Shown in pieces: positions 29,234-36,100 of a stretch of DNA of 64,000 bases (position 1 is the first letter of the stretch; each line of letters opens with the position of its first letter). The notes below the pieces were generated by a model, which saw only the letters and a program-made list of their open reading frames with translations, searched no databases and was not told the DNA's origin. Source of the DNA: Mesorhizobium neociceri (GTDB lineage Bacteria; Pseudomonadota; Alphaproteobacteria; Rhizobiales; Rhizobiaceae); the NCBI RefSeq assembly GCF_013520985.1, contig NZ_JACDTY010000003.1, positions 1 through 64,000 of the forward strand, read 5' to 3'. Both the position numbers and the translations under genes were made by a program.

Positions 29234-29252
29234 CTCTAGGCGACGCCTAGAG
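29234..29252. other. perfect 19-bp palindrome
   Basis: The arms CTCTAGGCG and CGCCTAGAG flank a single central A. It lies in the 185-bp gap between the DUF1059 gene and the rhodanese remnant. No T-run follows. It could be an operator or a recombination site, with nothing to decide. Confidence 0.4.
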
Positions 29253-29333
29253 GATGGGCGCAATCCGCCTAGCGAGGCGCTCACTGGTTGCGACAGCTTC
29301 CTTGCAAGGACGGCAGGCGATGACACTGCGGGA

Positions 29334-29661
29334 CTAGGTGCCCGATGCCACCAAGAGTGCCCGTATCCTGGAGGGCTCGAAGGGCAATACCGGGAGGCGG
29401 TCTGAAAGCCAGCCCTGCATGCCACCCTCGACGTCAGTAACGTTGCTTAGACCAATGCGCACCAGGTTCGCGGCAGCAAAACTCGACTGATAGCCTTGGT
29501 TGCAGAGCACTAGAATGCGCTGCTTGTAGTCGTCTTTGTTGATCATTTCGTGGCGCCACGGAGCGCTCGGATCGCAGCGCCAATCAAATTCGTTGCGGCT
29601 GATAATCGCCGCGTTAGGAATCTCGCCGTCGCGGGCTCGTTGCTCGAGGTAGCGGATGTCG
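29334..29661 (-). pseudogene. rhodanese gene, C-terminal part cut off by an insertion
   Basis: This is the 3' three quarters of a single-domain rhodanese, reading in frame from the insertion junction: RDGEIPNAAIISRNEF, then the active-site loop VLCNQGYQSS with its catalytic cysteine, then the terminal GGMQGWLSDRLPV. The 5' quarter lies on the other side of the insertion element (33108-33221). Removing the element and one 8-bp target copy restores a continuous 429-bp frame of 142 residues. Translation from the internal ATG at 29546 would still yield a peptide containing the catalytic loop, but half the fold would be missing. Confidence 0.9.
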
Positions 29662-29685
29662 GGTAGTGGGTCAGTTTGAAATCTG
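29662..29685 (+). repeat. left terminal inverted repeat of the element
   Basis: The 24-bp end beginning GGTAGTGGGTCAG is identical, inverted, to the right end. The last codons of the transposase (Q-I-S-N-stop) are encoded inside it. Confidence 0.95.
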
Positions 29686-30561
29686 ACCCTGCTTTTTATA
29701 TGAGCCGCGAACTTTCGGCTGCTCGGCTTCCTTGGCTTCGATCAGCGCGACGATATCGCTGATTTCCCAAAGCTTGCCAGTCACACCAGCCGCCATCGCC
29801 GGGGTCATCCGCAAGGTCGTATGGATGCGAACGAAGTTGTAATACATGAAATGCAGAGCGACCGCGTTGGCGTGAGCCTCAACCTTCTTGGAAAAGCCAT
29901 TGGTCAGGCGCGTGAAGCGGCGCATGTGCATCCGCATGGTGAGGTTCTGGCGTTCGGCAAAGGACGTGCTGACGTGCTTGATGTCTGGATTGCCTTCGAT
30001 CCGCTCTTTCCGCGCACCAGTGCATTCGGCGGGGCTATAGCGGCCCTTGGCACTGTCAGGCGAAGCACCATAGAGCTTGATCAGCATGGCGTAGTCGATG
30101 TCGCCGCCGAAGGCACCTTCAACAGCCTCTAGATAAGCCCTGTGGCCATCGCTGGTCAGCTGGACGCGATTGGCGAGGCGACGGGAAAGATCGTCCATGA
30201 AGCCCATTGCGTATTCACTGTCGCGACCGCCGACCAGCCACGACATGACAAGCTTAGTGTCGGCATCGATAGCCGTCCAAGTCCATGTGTCGCCAGCGCC
30301 TTCCGGTGCAGCCTTTGCGGTCGCGACGTTCTTCTGCTTGGCGTAGGTGAACGACCAAATTTCATCGACCTGAATGCGCTTGCAGGTCAGGTTGCGAAGG
30401 GCTTCGTCCTGATAAGCGGCACACACCGCGCCCGCGTCCGACAGAAGCTTGGCAACGGTGTTCTTGCTCATGCCCATGACGCGCGTGATGGCACGGATCG
30501 ATTGGCCCTCGACCAGCAGGTGAAGGATTTTGGAACGGGTCGCGGTGTCGAGCTTGTTCAT
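29671..30561 (-). CDS. DDE transposase, IS1-family-like
   Basis: A 296-residue transposase that fills the left part of the element. An N-terminal helix-turn-helix ([34 protein letters not shown]) is followed by the catalytic domain. Candidate DDE residues are the aspartate in QVDEIWSF, the aspartate in [10 protein letters not shown] and the glutamate in [24 protein letters not shown]. This type, common in rhizobia and usually labelled IS1 family, is encoded in one frame without the programmed frameshift of classical IS1. The gene looks intact, and its 3' end lies in the left terminal repeat. It is divergent from the cargo operon. Confidence 0.9.
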   Translation of the reverse strand: MNKLDTATRSKILHLLVEGQSIRAITRVMGMSKNTVAKLLSDAGAVCAAYQDEALRNLTCKRIQVDEIWSFTYAKQKNVATAKAAPEGAGDTWTWTAIDADTKLVMSWLVGGRDSEYAMGFMDDLSRRLANRVQLTSDGHRAYLEAVEGAFGGDIDYAMLIKLYGASPDSAKGRYSPAECTGARKERIEGNPDIKHVSTSFAERQNLTMRMHMRRFTRLTNGFSKKVEAHANAVALHFMYYNFVRIHTTLRMTPAMAAGVTGKLWEISDIVALIEAKEAEQPKVRGSYKKQGQISN

Positions 30562-30609
30562 GAGCAGACACTACGCTTTCCTGCCCGATAGTCAAGCATA
30601 AAGGTCAGT

Positions 30610-30638
30610 TTGCGATTTTGCGCGGGTTGGCCTATAAG
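30610..30638 (+). promoter_or_regulatory. predicted promoter of the cargo operon
   Basis: TTGCGA (30610-30615) and TATAAG (30633-30638) are separated by 17 bp and lie 34 bp before the ATG of the HTH/metalloprotease gene. Spacing and position fit a housekeeping-sigma promoter. Confidence 0.5.
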
Positions 30639-30672
30639 ACGGAATCAGAGTGTGGGGGCACAGGGACCAAGC

Positions 30673-31809
30673 ATGGAATACAAGACACCGGGCCAATTGA
30701 TTGAAGCGCTCTTGAATGAAAGGGGTTGGTCGCAACGTTCGCTTGCCGTCATTTTGGACAAGGGCGAAACGACCATCAACAAACTGATTTCCGGTCAAAG
30801 CCGCGTCAGCGCGGAAATGGCCCTCGGATTAGAAGAGGTTTTTGGAGTCAAAGCTGAACGCTTCCTCGAACTTCAGCACCAGTACGATCTTGCGAAAGCC
30901 AGGATTGAAGCCCGCCCCGATCCAGGCCGAGCAAACCGCGCCAAAATATACGGGGATCTCCCCGTCGCAAAAATGATTGAGCGCGGCTGGATTCAGGCTG
31001 AAGGCATCCGCGATACCGAAAATGTTGAGCGAGAGCTACGCCGATTTTTCGGGGTAAACCGCTTGGAGGACGCCGAGATTATGCCGCACGCCGCGCGGAA
31101 AACTCAAACCAGTATTGAGGCAACGCCAGCACAAATGGCTTGGCTCTACAGGGTAAAGTCCATTGCAGAGGGAATGCTGGTCGGGTCGTACTCGCCAAAA
31201 GCTGTCGAAATCGCCATCGCGAACATAAAGCCCCTTTTGGGCCATCCTGAGCATATGCGGCGCGTTCCACGCATCCTCGCTGAAGCCGGCATTAGGTTTG
31301 TAGTGGTTGAAGGGCTGCCCGGTGGCAAAATTGACGGTGTATGCCTTTGGCTCAACGAGCGATCTCCCGTTGTAGGAATGACCCTGAGATTTGACCGCAT
31401 CGACAACTTTATTTTCGTCCTTCGGCACGAATTGGAACACGTCAAAAATCGTGATGGCCAGAACGGTGCAGCAATGTTGGACGTTGACCTTGGGGGTGAT
31501 GTCCATGTGGAGTTGGAAATAACGGTAGCTCAGCAAGAGGCGATTGCGAATGCAGCAGCTGCCGAGTTCTGTATCCCATCAAAAATGATGGACGCTTTCA
31601 TAAAGCGAAAGGCGCCTTACTTTTCTGAGCGCGACCTCATTGGCTTTGCTCGAACAATGAAAGTCCACCCCGGTATTGTCGCCGGTCAGCTTCAACGAAG
31701 AACGGAGCAATACCATAAATTCCGCCAGCATCTGGTGAGTGTTCGTGAGTACATTATCCCAACAGCCGAAACGGATGGTTGGGGCGATATCCATCCAATC
31801 GAACCATAG
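30673..31809 (+). CDS. HigA-like HTH protein fused to ImmA/IrrE metallopeptidase domain
   Basis: A 378-residue cargo protein. Residues 1-75 are a HigA/XRE-type helix-turn-helix (SQRSLAVILDKGETTINKLISGQSRVSAEMALGLEEVFG). The C-terminal half is an ImmA/IrrE-type zinc peptidase with the HExxH motif at H252-H256 (FVLRHELEHVKNRDG). In ICEBs1 and Deinococcus such peptidases cleave repressors; HigA proteins are antitoxins. A fusion could therefore act as a self-cleaving regulator or as an addiction/defence component. I start at ATG 30673 (MEYKTPGQLIEALLNE). It is followed 13 bp later by the next gene. Codon use is AT-richer than the chromosome. Confidence 0.85.
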   Translation: MEYKTPGQLIEALLNERGWSQRSLAVILDKGETTINKLISGQSRVSAEMALGLEEVFGVKAERFLELQHQYDLAKARIEARPDPGRANRAKIYGDLPVAKMIERGWIQAEGIRDTENVERELRRFFGVNRLEDAEIMPHAARKTQTSIEATPAQMAWLYRVKSIAEGMLVGSYSPKAVEIAIANIKPLLGHPEHMRRVPRILAEAGIRFVVVEGLPGGKIDGVCLWLNERSPVVGMTLRFDRIDNFIFVLRHELEHVKNRDGQNGAAMLDVDLGGDVHVELEITVAQQEAIANAAAAEFCIPSKMMDAFIKRKAPYFSERDLIGFARTMKVHPGIVAGQLQRRTEQYHKFRQHLVSVREYIIPTAETDGWGDIHPIEP

Positions 31810-31822
31810 GAACCAATCAACG

Positions 31823-32299
31823 ATGGCCGGCCCAAAGACACTTCAAAAATTGATTGCTCTCTACCGGGTAAAGACCGGGGAGACGGAAATGGACCCTGCT
31901 AAGATTGCGGATTTTGCATTAGCAAATGGGGTAGCTCTTCCCACTCCTGCGGACCCGAAGAAATTGCTTGTGCAACAAATCAGCCAAGCAGCCCGGGAAG
32001 AAATGCGCGTTGATAGGACGACAGGACGTCCATATCGCGCCTACCACTCGCTGCCGGTTCCACAAGGTGGAGAGACTTTATTCTTCTGGATTGATATCGA
32101 GGACGCCTCGCGGGCTCAAATGGTTCGCTCCACCAATCGTCGCCGCGAGCATGTGGTTGGCGAGTTGGTACAGCTTAGCTTTGATCTCGATCATTGGGCC
32201 GCTTCCAACCCTAAGGAAGAGCCGATCGAAGCAGAACTTGATTTCAGTCTGGACGTTGAATGGAGGAAGGCTTCTGACGAAGAGGATGGGGCGGCTTAA
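31823..32299 (+). CDS. unknown cargo protein, second gene of the HTH/metallopeptidase operon
   Basis: A 158-residue soluble protein with no family I can name. The N-terminal third is helical (KTLQKLIALYRVKTGETEMDPAKIADFALANGVALPTP). The middle is mixed and contains TTGRPYRAYHSLPVPQGGETLFFWIDIEDA, and the end is acidic (ELDFSLDVEW...DEEDGAA). It begins 13 bp after the HTH/metallopeptidase gene, so the two should be co-expressed and may act together, for example as target and peptidase; that is inference from position only. Its 3' end overlaps the convergent 74-residue gene by 4 bp. Confidence 0.75.
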   Translation: MAGPKTLQKLIALYRVKTGETEMDPAKIADFALANGVALPTPADPKKLLVQQISQAAREEMRVDRTTGRPYRAYHSLPVPQGGETLFFWIDIEDASRAQMVRSTNRRREHVVGELVQLSFDLDHWAASNPKEEPIEAELDFSLDVEWRKASDEEDGAA

Positions 32300-32520
32300 T
32301 CGCCCTTTTTCCAGCGAGCTTGCGCGGCAACAGTCGCAATTTCTGACCTTTGTTCTGGCGTCAGTGTTTTAGCGCGAGCCTTGCCACCTTTGAGCCCGCC
32401 CTTGCGGGCACTGGCGAGCGGCTTCTTGTCCTCAGTCTCGCCTGTCGCCAGATCGACGATCGACTTCGCCAATTGGTTTGGGTCGCGCGGGCGCTTAGGG
32501 GCTTTAGGTCCAGTGGGCAT
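32296..32520 (-). CDS. small basic unknown protein in the element
   Basis: A 74-residue, very basic protein. The N-terminus (GPKAPKRPRDPNQLAKSIVDLATGE) is followed by ARKGGLKGGKARAKTLTPEQRSEIATVAAQARWKKG. Its lysine/glycine repeats resemble histone H1-like or KGG-motif proteins, suggesting nucleic-acid binding. I recall similar short proteins near HTH genes on rhizobial islands but cannot name a function. It runs opposite to the two preceding cargo genes and in the same direction as the cytochrome gene upstream of it, 6 bp apart. Confidence 0.7.
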   Translation of the reverse strand: MPTGPKAPKRPRDPNQLAKSIVDLATGETEDKKPLASARKGGLKGGKARAKTLTPEQRSEIATVAAQARWKKGD

Positions 32521-32526
32521 AGGTCG

Positions 32527-33009
32527 TTACTTCTTCGGCGTCTGAGGTGGCGCTAGGGTGACGTAAGGTGTCTTCGGCTCCTTGCCAATGGTCCGATAAC
32601 GCGGCGCCGCATCGCCGGGCGCGCCGAGCGATGTGATGTAGAGAAACAACGAACGTGAGTCGCTTTCGTTCATGGCTTGGACCTGGTACCAGGGCATTGG
32701 CGGCATTGTGAACCTGTTCTTCAGGTAGTCTACCCATTTGTCCACCGTATACACTCTTGCCGATTCCCTTAGATTTGATGCATAGGTCGTGCCCCAGGGA
32801 CCCCGCCAGCCCACGGAAGAGCCCTTCAACGCTTTCTCCGGATCGATTTTCCCATCGGCTTCACGGTATCCTTCCGTATGGCAGAAATGGCAGCCGCCGA
32901 TGATCGAAATATACAAACCGCGTTCGACGGAAACCTCATCGGCCGCCAGTAGTTGGCTGGATGGCACGATGCACAGAGCGACGGCGGCACAAAGATCGAT
33001 TGTTCGCAT
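32527..33009 (-). CDS. exported c-type cytochrome carried by the element
   Basis: A 160-residue periplasmic cytochrome c. The signal peptide is MRTIDLCAAVALCIVPSSQLLAADE, and one haem-attachment motif C40-HF-C43-H44 (GGCHFCHTEG) follows. The probable axial methionine lies in the MPPMPWYQVQAM segment. Such mono-haem cytochromes serve as electron acceptors for periplasmic dehydrogenases, including sulfite oxidases, but no dehydrogenase gene is in the element. I start at ATG 33009 behind GGGGGAGG. Both terminal repeats enclose it, so it is cargo rather than host DNA. Confidence 0.88.
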   Translation of the reverse strand: MRTIDLCAAVALCIVPSSQLLAADEVSVERGLYISIIGGCHFCHTEGYREADGKIDPEKALKGSSVGWRGPWGTTYASNLRESARVYTVDKWVDYLKNRFTMPPMPWYQVQAMNESDSRSLFLYITSLGAPGDAAPRYRTIGKEPKTPYVTLAPPQTPKK

Positions 33010-33088
33010 ATTCGCTGCCTCCCCCTGACTGATTGCCGCCATCATACGCTAATGATCAGCTACATTCGACGGGCATCGTCAAGGCGGG

Positions 33089-33112
33089 CAGATTTCAAAC
33101 TGACCCACTACC
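33089..33112 (-). repeat. right terminal inverted repeat of the element
   Basis: The exact reverse complement of the left end, followed directly by the second copy of the target duplication GGATGTCG at 33113-33120. Confidence 0.95.
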
Positions 33113-33221
33113 GGATGTCGACAAGCAGTGCACCTTGCTGCATTTCCTGATAGGCTGCAGCCGGCGAGCGGCGCGGTGTCAGCATGGCGCGAGCTTCACT
33201 GAGTATTTCATCAACTGTCAT
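33108..33221 (-). pseudogene. rhodanese gene, N-terminal part
   Basis: The 5' end of the disrupted rhodanese gene, from ATG 33221 behind a G-rich ribosome site. It encodes 37 residues ending GALLVDIR and then meets a TAG inside the element's terminal repeat. GALLVDIR is the conserved first strand of rhodanese domains, and the other half at 29334-29661 continues in frame. It starts 21 bp after the ArsR-rhodanese stop, so it was the second gene of that operon, and the insertion should abolish it. Confidence 0.9.
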
Positions 33222-33242
33222 TTGCAGCCCCCAAGGCGATCG

Positions 33243-33908
33243 CTACATCGTCACCTCAACAGGCAGTCCCGCTGCTTTCCATTCCGGCAGTCCGTCTTCC
33301 AAACGCCGAGCCTGGAAGCCGCATTTGCGAAGCGCCGCAACAGCTTCAAATGACATCACGCACCAAGGTCCGCGGCAGTAAGCAACAATTTCGCGATCCG
33401 GGTCGATTTCCGCGAGACGCGCTTGAAGATCGGTGAGCGGCACATTGATCGCGCCCGGCACGTGACCGAGCGCGAACTCGTCCGGTGGGCGGACGTCAAT
33501 CACGGTAACTAGCCCGTCGCGCATCCGAGCTGCCAGCCCCTCTCGGGTTACAGGCTCCATGCTGTCGCGAGATTCGAAATAGCCCTGCACGATACGGTCG
33601 ACCTCGGCGAGGTGGCGCTCCGCGACGGAGCGGATCGACGCGAACAGCGACAGCACGGTGTCGTCGGCGAGCCGATAGTTCACGAATTTTCCCTCGCGTT
33701 CGGCCTGGACCAGTCCAGCTCTGCGCAGGGTCTGCAGGTGCTGAGAGACATTGGCGATCGGAAGCCCGACCTTGGTAGCCAGCAGGTCAACGCTGCGTTC
33801 ACCCTGCGCCAGATGTTCGATCAGCTCCAGCCGCTGAGGGTTGCCGAGCGCCTTCGCTACAATCGCGAACTGCTCATAGAGTGCCTGTTTCGGTTTGCGG
33901 ATTGACAT
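33243..33908 (-). CDS. ArsR-type repressor fused to a rhodanese domain
   Basis: A 221-residue protein. Residues 10-95 are an ArsR winged helix (AKALGNPQRLELIEHLAQGERSVDLLATKVGLPIANVSQHLQTLRRAGLV). Residues 120-218 are a rhodanese domain with catalytic C178 in VAYCRGPWC and a second cysteine, C183, nearby. There are no metal-binding cysteines in the winged helix, so sensing probably occurs through persulfidation or disulfide formation at the rhodanese cysteines. That is inference, by analogy with sulfur-responsive ArsR regulators such as BigR and SqrR. It is divergent from the persulfide-dioxygenase-like gene, with an AT-rich inverted repeat between. Confidence 0.92.
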   Translation of the reverse strand: MSIRKPKQALYEQFAIVAKALGNPQRLELIEHLAQGERSVDLLATKVGLPIANVSQHLQTLRRAGLVQAEREGKFVNYRLADDTVLSLFASIRSVAERHLAEVDRIVQGYFESRDSMEPVTREGLAARMRDGLVTVIDVRPPDEFALGHVPGAINVPLTDLQARLAEIDPDREIVAYCRGPWCVMSFEAVAALRKCGFQARRLEDGLPEWKAAGLPVEVTM

Positions 33909-33929
33909 CAGCTTCGAGTCAACGTTAGA

Positions 33930-33953
33930 TCATTCAATATAGTTTTTGAATGA
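33930..33953. promoter_or_regulatory. probable operator of the ArsR-rhodanese regulator
   Basis: The arms TCATTCA (33930-33936) and TGAATGA (33947-33953) form a perfect inverted repeat with a 10-bp AT-rich spacer. It sits 22 bp upstream of the regulator ATG and 77 bp before the divergent hydrolase gene. Reported operators of sulfide-responsive ArsR proteins are also ATTC ... GAAT palindromes, though with different spacing. Confidence 0.6.
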
Positions 33954-34029
33954 CACGCATCGACCGCCCTGTCAAGGTTCGGCGCATTTCGCTGGGCCGT
34001 TGATGGCGGCCCATGAAGGACACATCCCC

Positions 34030-34761
34030 ATGATCCTGCGCCAGTTTCTTCATTCCGACCCCGTGGCCGTATCCTACCTCTTTGGCTGCGGCGGTAAGGC
34101 ATCCGCTGCGGTCGTTGATCCCGTTGGCGACGTTCAGCCCTATCTCGATGCGGCCAAGGCGACCGGCATGCGCATCCTCTACGTGATCGATACGCATATC
34201 CATGCAGATCATGTCTCGGCCGGCCGCGCCCTCGCGCAAGCCGCCGGTGCGGAATATGTGCTGCATGAGAGCGCCGCCGCCGATTTCGACTTCCACCGGG
34301 TCAAGGACGGCGAGGTGCTTGAACTTGGCAATGTCACCGCGCAGATCATGCACACGCCCGGCCATACGCCCGAGCACATTGCATTGCTGGTCACCGACCG
34401 TACACGCACCGTCGAACCCTGGTTCGTGCTGACGGGCCATACGCTGATGGTCGGCGATCTTGGCCGCACCGAGCTTGCCTCAAGCGCAGAAGAGGGCGCG
34501 CGCTCCCTGTTTGCCAGCGCCCAGCGCCTCAAGGACCTGCCCGACCATGTCGAGGTATTGCCCGGCGCCTTTTCCGGGTCGGTATGTGGCCGTTCGCTCA
34601 GCGGCAAGCCGACATCGACCATTGGTTTTGAGAAGCGATTCAACAAAGCTTTTCGCATCGCTGATGAGACCGAATTCGTCGCGGCCATGGTGGCCGATAT
34701 TCCTCCGCCACCGCCGGAGGCGGCGCGCACCCGCGCGCTGAATGCCGGAGCCGCACAGTGA
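34030..34761 (+). CDS. MBL-fold persulfide-dioxygenase-like hydrolase (ETHE1/Blh type)
   Basis: A 243-residue metallo-beta-lactamase-fold protein with the metal motif H56-x-H58-x-D60-H61 (DTHIHADH), a further histidine in MHTPGHTPEH, and an aspartate in LMVGDLGRTE. It belongs to the group containing ETHE1 and Blh, which oxidise glutathione persulfide to sulfite in sulfide detoxification. I start at ATG 34030 (MILRQFLHSDPVAVSYLFG). The GTG of the MFS gene overlaps its stop. Its pairing with rhodanese genes and an ArsR regulator supports a sulfane-sulfur role; the exact substrate is inferred. Confidence 0.88.
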   Translation: MILRQFLHSDPVAVSYLFGCGGKASAAVVDPVGDVQPYLDAAKATGMRILYVIDTHIHADHVSAGRALAQAAGAEYVLHESAAADFDFHRVKDGEVLELGNVTAQIMHTPGHTPEHIALLVTDRTRTVEPWFVLTGHTLMVGDLGRTELASSAEEGARSLFASAQRLKDLPDHVEVLPGAFSGSVCGRSLSGKPTSTIGFEKRFNKAFRIADETEFVAAMVADIPPPPPEAARTRALNAGAAQ

Positions 34762-36029
34762 GTGAAGCCGGCGTTTCGCCGCGTGTTGTCCTCGGGCTCA
34801 AAGCCAACTGGCAGCAGTTTTCGCTCCTGGTCCTGATCAACGCCTTTGTCGGCGGCATGGTGGGCATCGAGCGCACCGTCGTACCGCTGATCGGCTCGGA
34901 AGAGTTCGGGATCGCTTCGACGACGCTGGTCGTCTCCTTCATCGTCAGCTTTGGCGTGGTGAAGGCGTTCGCCAATCTCATCTCTGGGCAACTCGCCGAT
35001 ACATGGGGCCGCAAGCGCGTGCTCATTCTCGGCTGGCTGTTCGGGCTGCCGGTGCCGTTCATCATCATCTGGGCGCCGAGTTGGGGCTGGATCATCGCCG
35101 CCAACGCCCTGCTTGGCATCAGCCAGGGTTTTGCCTGGTCGATGACGGTGATCATGAAGGTCGACCTCGTCGGCCCCAAGGGGCGGGGCATGGCGGTCGG
35201 CCTCAACGAGTTCGCCGGCTATTTCGCCGTCGGCGTGACGGCCTTTCTCACCGGGTATCTCGCTGGGCAATACGGCCTACGTCCGGTGCCGATCTATCTC
35301 GGCGTGGCATATGCCCTGCTTGGCACCATCCTCTCGCTTGTGCTGGTGCGCGACACGCGGGCCCATGTTCGGGCGGAGATGGCCGGCCACGTCAAGCAAG
35401 TCTCGCCGATTTCCTTCCGCGAGGTGTTCGTCCTCACCACCTTCCGTGACCGCAATTTGTTCGCCGCCTGTCAGGCTGGGCTGGTCAACAATCTTAATGA
35501 CGGCATGAGCTGGGGCATATTCCCTCTGTTCTTCGCCGCCAACGGTCTGGGCGTTGAGCGCATCGGCATCCTGAAGGCCGTCTATCCGGCGGTGTGGGGA
35601 CTGCTGCAGGTCGCCACAGGCCCCTTGAGTGATCGCTGGGGGCGCAAAGGCCTGATCGCAGCGGGCATGTGGGTGCAAGCGACCGCGCTGTTCTTGACCG
35701 CTTTCACGAGTGACTTTCGCTGGTGGCTGTTGGCGAGCGTTCTGCTCGGGCTCGGCACGGCCATGGTTTATCCAAGCCTGATCTCGGCGGTGTCGGACGC
35801 TTCGCATCCCTCGTGGCGCGCCCGGTCGCTGAGCGTCTACCGCTTCTGGCGCGATCTTGGCTACGCAATCGGCGCGCTCTCGGCCGGCCTCATAGCCGAT
35901 TTCTTCGGCCTGGCCTCGGCGATCGCTGCGATTGCGGGTCTGACCTTCGCTTCGGGCGTGATCGTCGCCGCGCTGATGAAAGAGCGGCCCGCCGGCGCGC
36001 CGCTCGTCAACGGTTTTCATCCTCAATGA
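34758..36029 (+). CDS. MFS transporter coupled to the persulfide-dioxygenase-like gene
   Basis: A 423-residue major facilitator protein with about twelve membrane helices. The loop 2-3 motif is GQLADTWGRKRVLILGW, and the equivalent second-half loop is GPLSDRWGRKGLIAAG. It starts with GTG at 34758, overlapping the hydrolase stop (GTGA), so translation is coupled. Substrate is unknown; by context it may export a sulfur oxyanion or thiol compound, but that is inference only. The following winged-helix gene converges with it. Confidence 0.9.
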   Translation: MSEAGVSPRVVLGLKANWQQFSLLVLINAFVGGMVGIERTVVPLIGSEEFGIASTTLVVSFIVSFGVVKAFANLISGQLADTWGRKRVLILGWLFGLPVPFIIIWAPSWGWIIAANALLGISQGFAWSMTVIMKVDLVGPKGRGMAVGLNEFAGYFAVGVTAFLTGYLAGQYGLRPVPIYLGVAYALLGTILSLVLVRDTRAHVRAEMAGHVKQVSPISFREVFVLTTFRDRNLFAACQAGLVNNLNDGMSWGIFPLFFAANGLGVERIGILKAVYPAVWGLLQVATGPLSDRWGRKGLIAAGMWVQATALFLTAFTSDFRWWLLASVLLGLGTAMVYPSLISAVSDASHPSWRARSLSVYRFWRDLGYAIGALSAGLIADFFGLASAIAAIAGLTFASGVIVAALMKERPAGAPLVNGFHPQ

Positions 36030-36100
36030 CGCGCCGTGCCTAGCCACGGCTACGGCCGTCACTGAAACGTTGCCGGTGGTACTCTAGCGATGCGACGCAT

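Larger units (their letters stand above)
29662..33112. mobile_element. 3,451-bp insertion element with cargo genes
   Basis: Both ends carry the same perfect 24-bp inverted repeat, starting GGTAGTGGGTCAGTTTG (29662-29685 and 33089-33112). They are flanked directly by an 8-bp target duplication GGATGTCG (29654-29661 and 33113-33120). The element has split a rhodanese gene in frame. Inside are a transposase, an HTH/ImmA-IrrE protein, two unknown proteins and a c-type cytochrome. An IS1-type transposase, GG-starting ends and an 8-bp duplication fit the IS1 family, but cargo is rare there. The perfect repeats and clean duplication point to a fairly recent insertion. Confidence 0.92.

Noticed and set aside
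29662-33112. Reading the element as a composite transposon of two IS copies
   Set aside because: There is only one transposase gene and one pair of terminal repeats, directly bounded by a single target duplication, so it is one unit.
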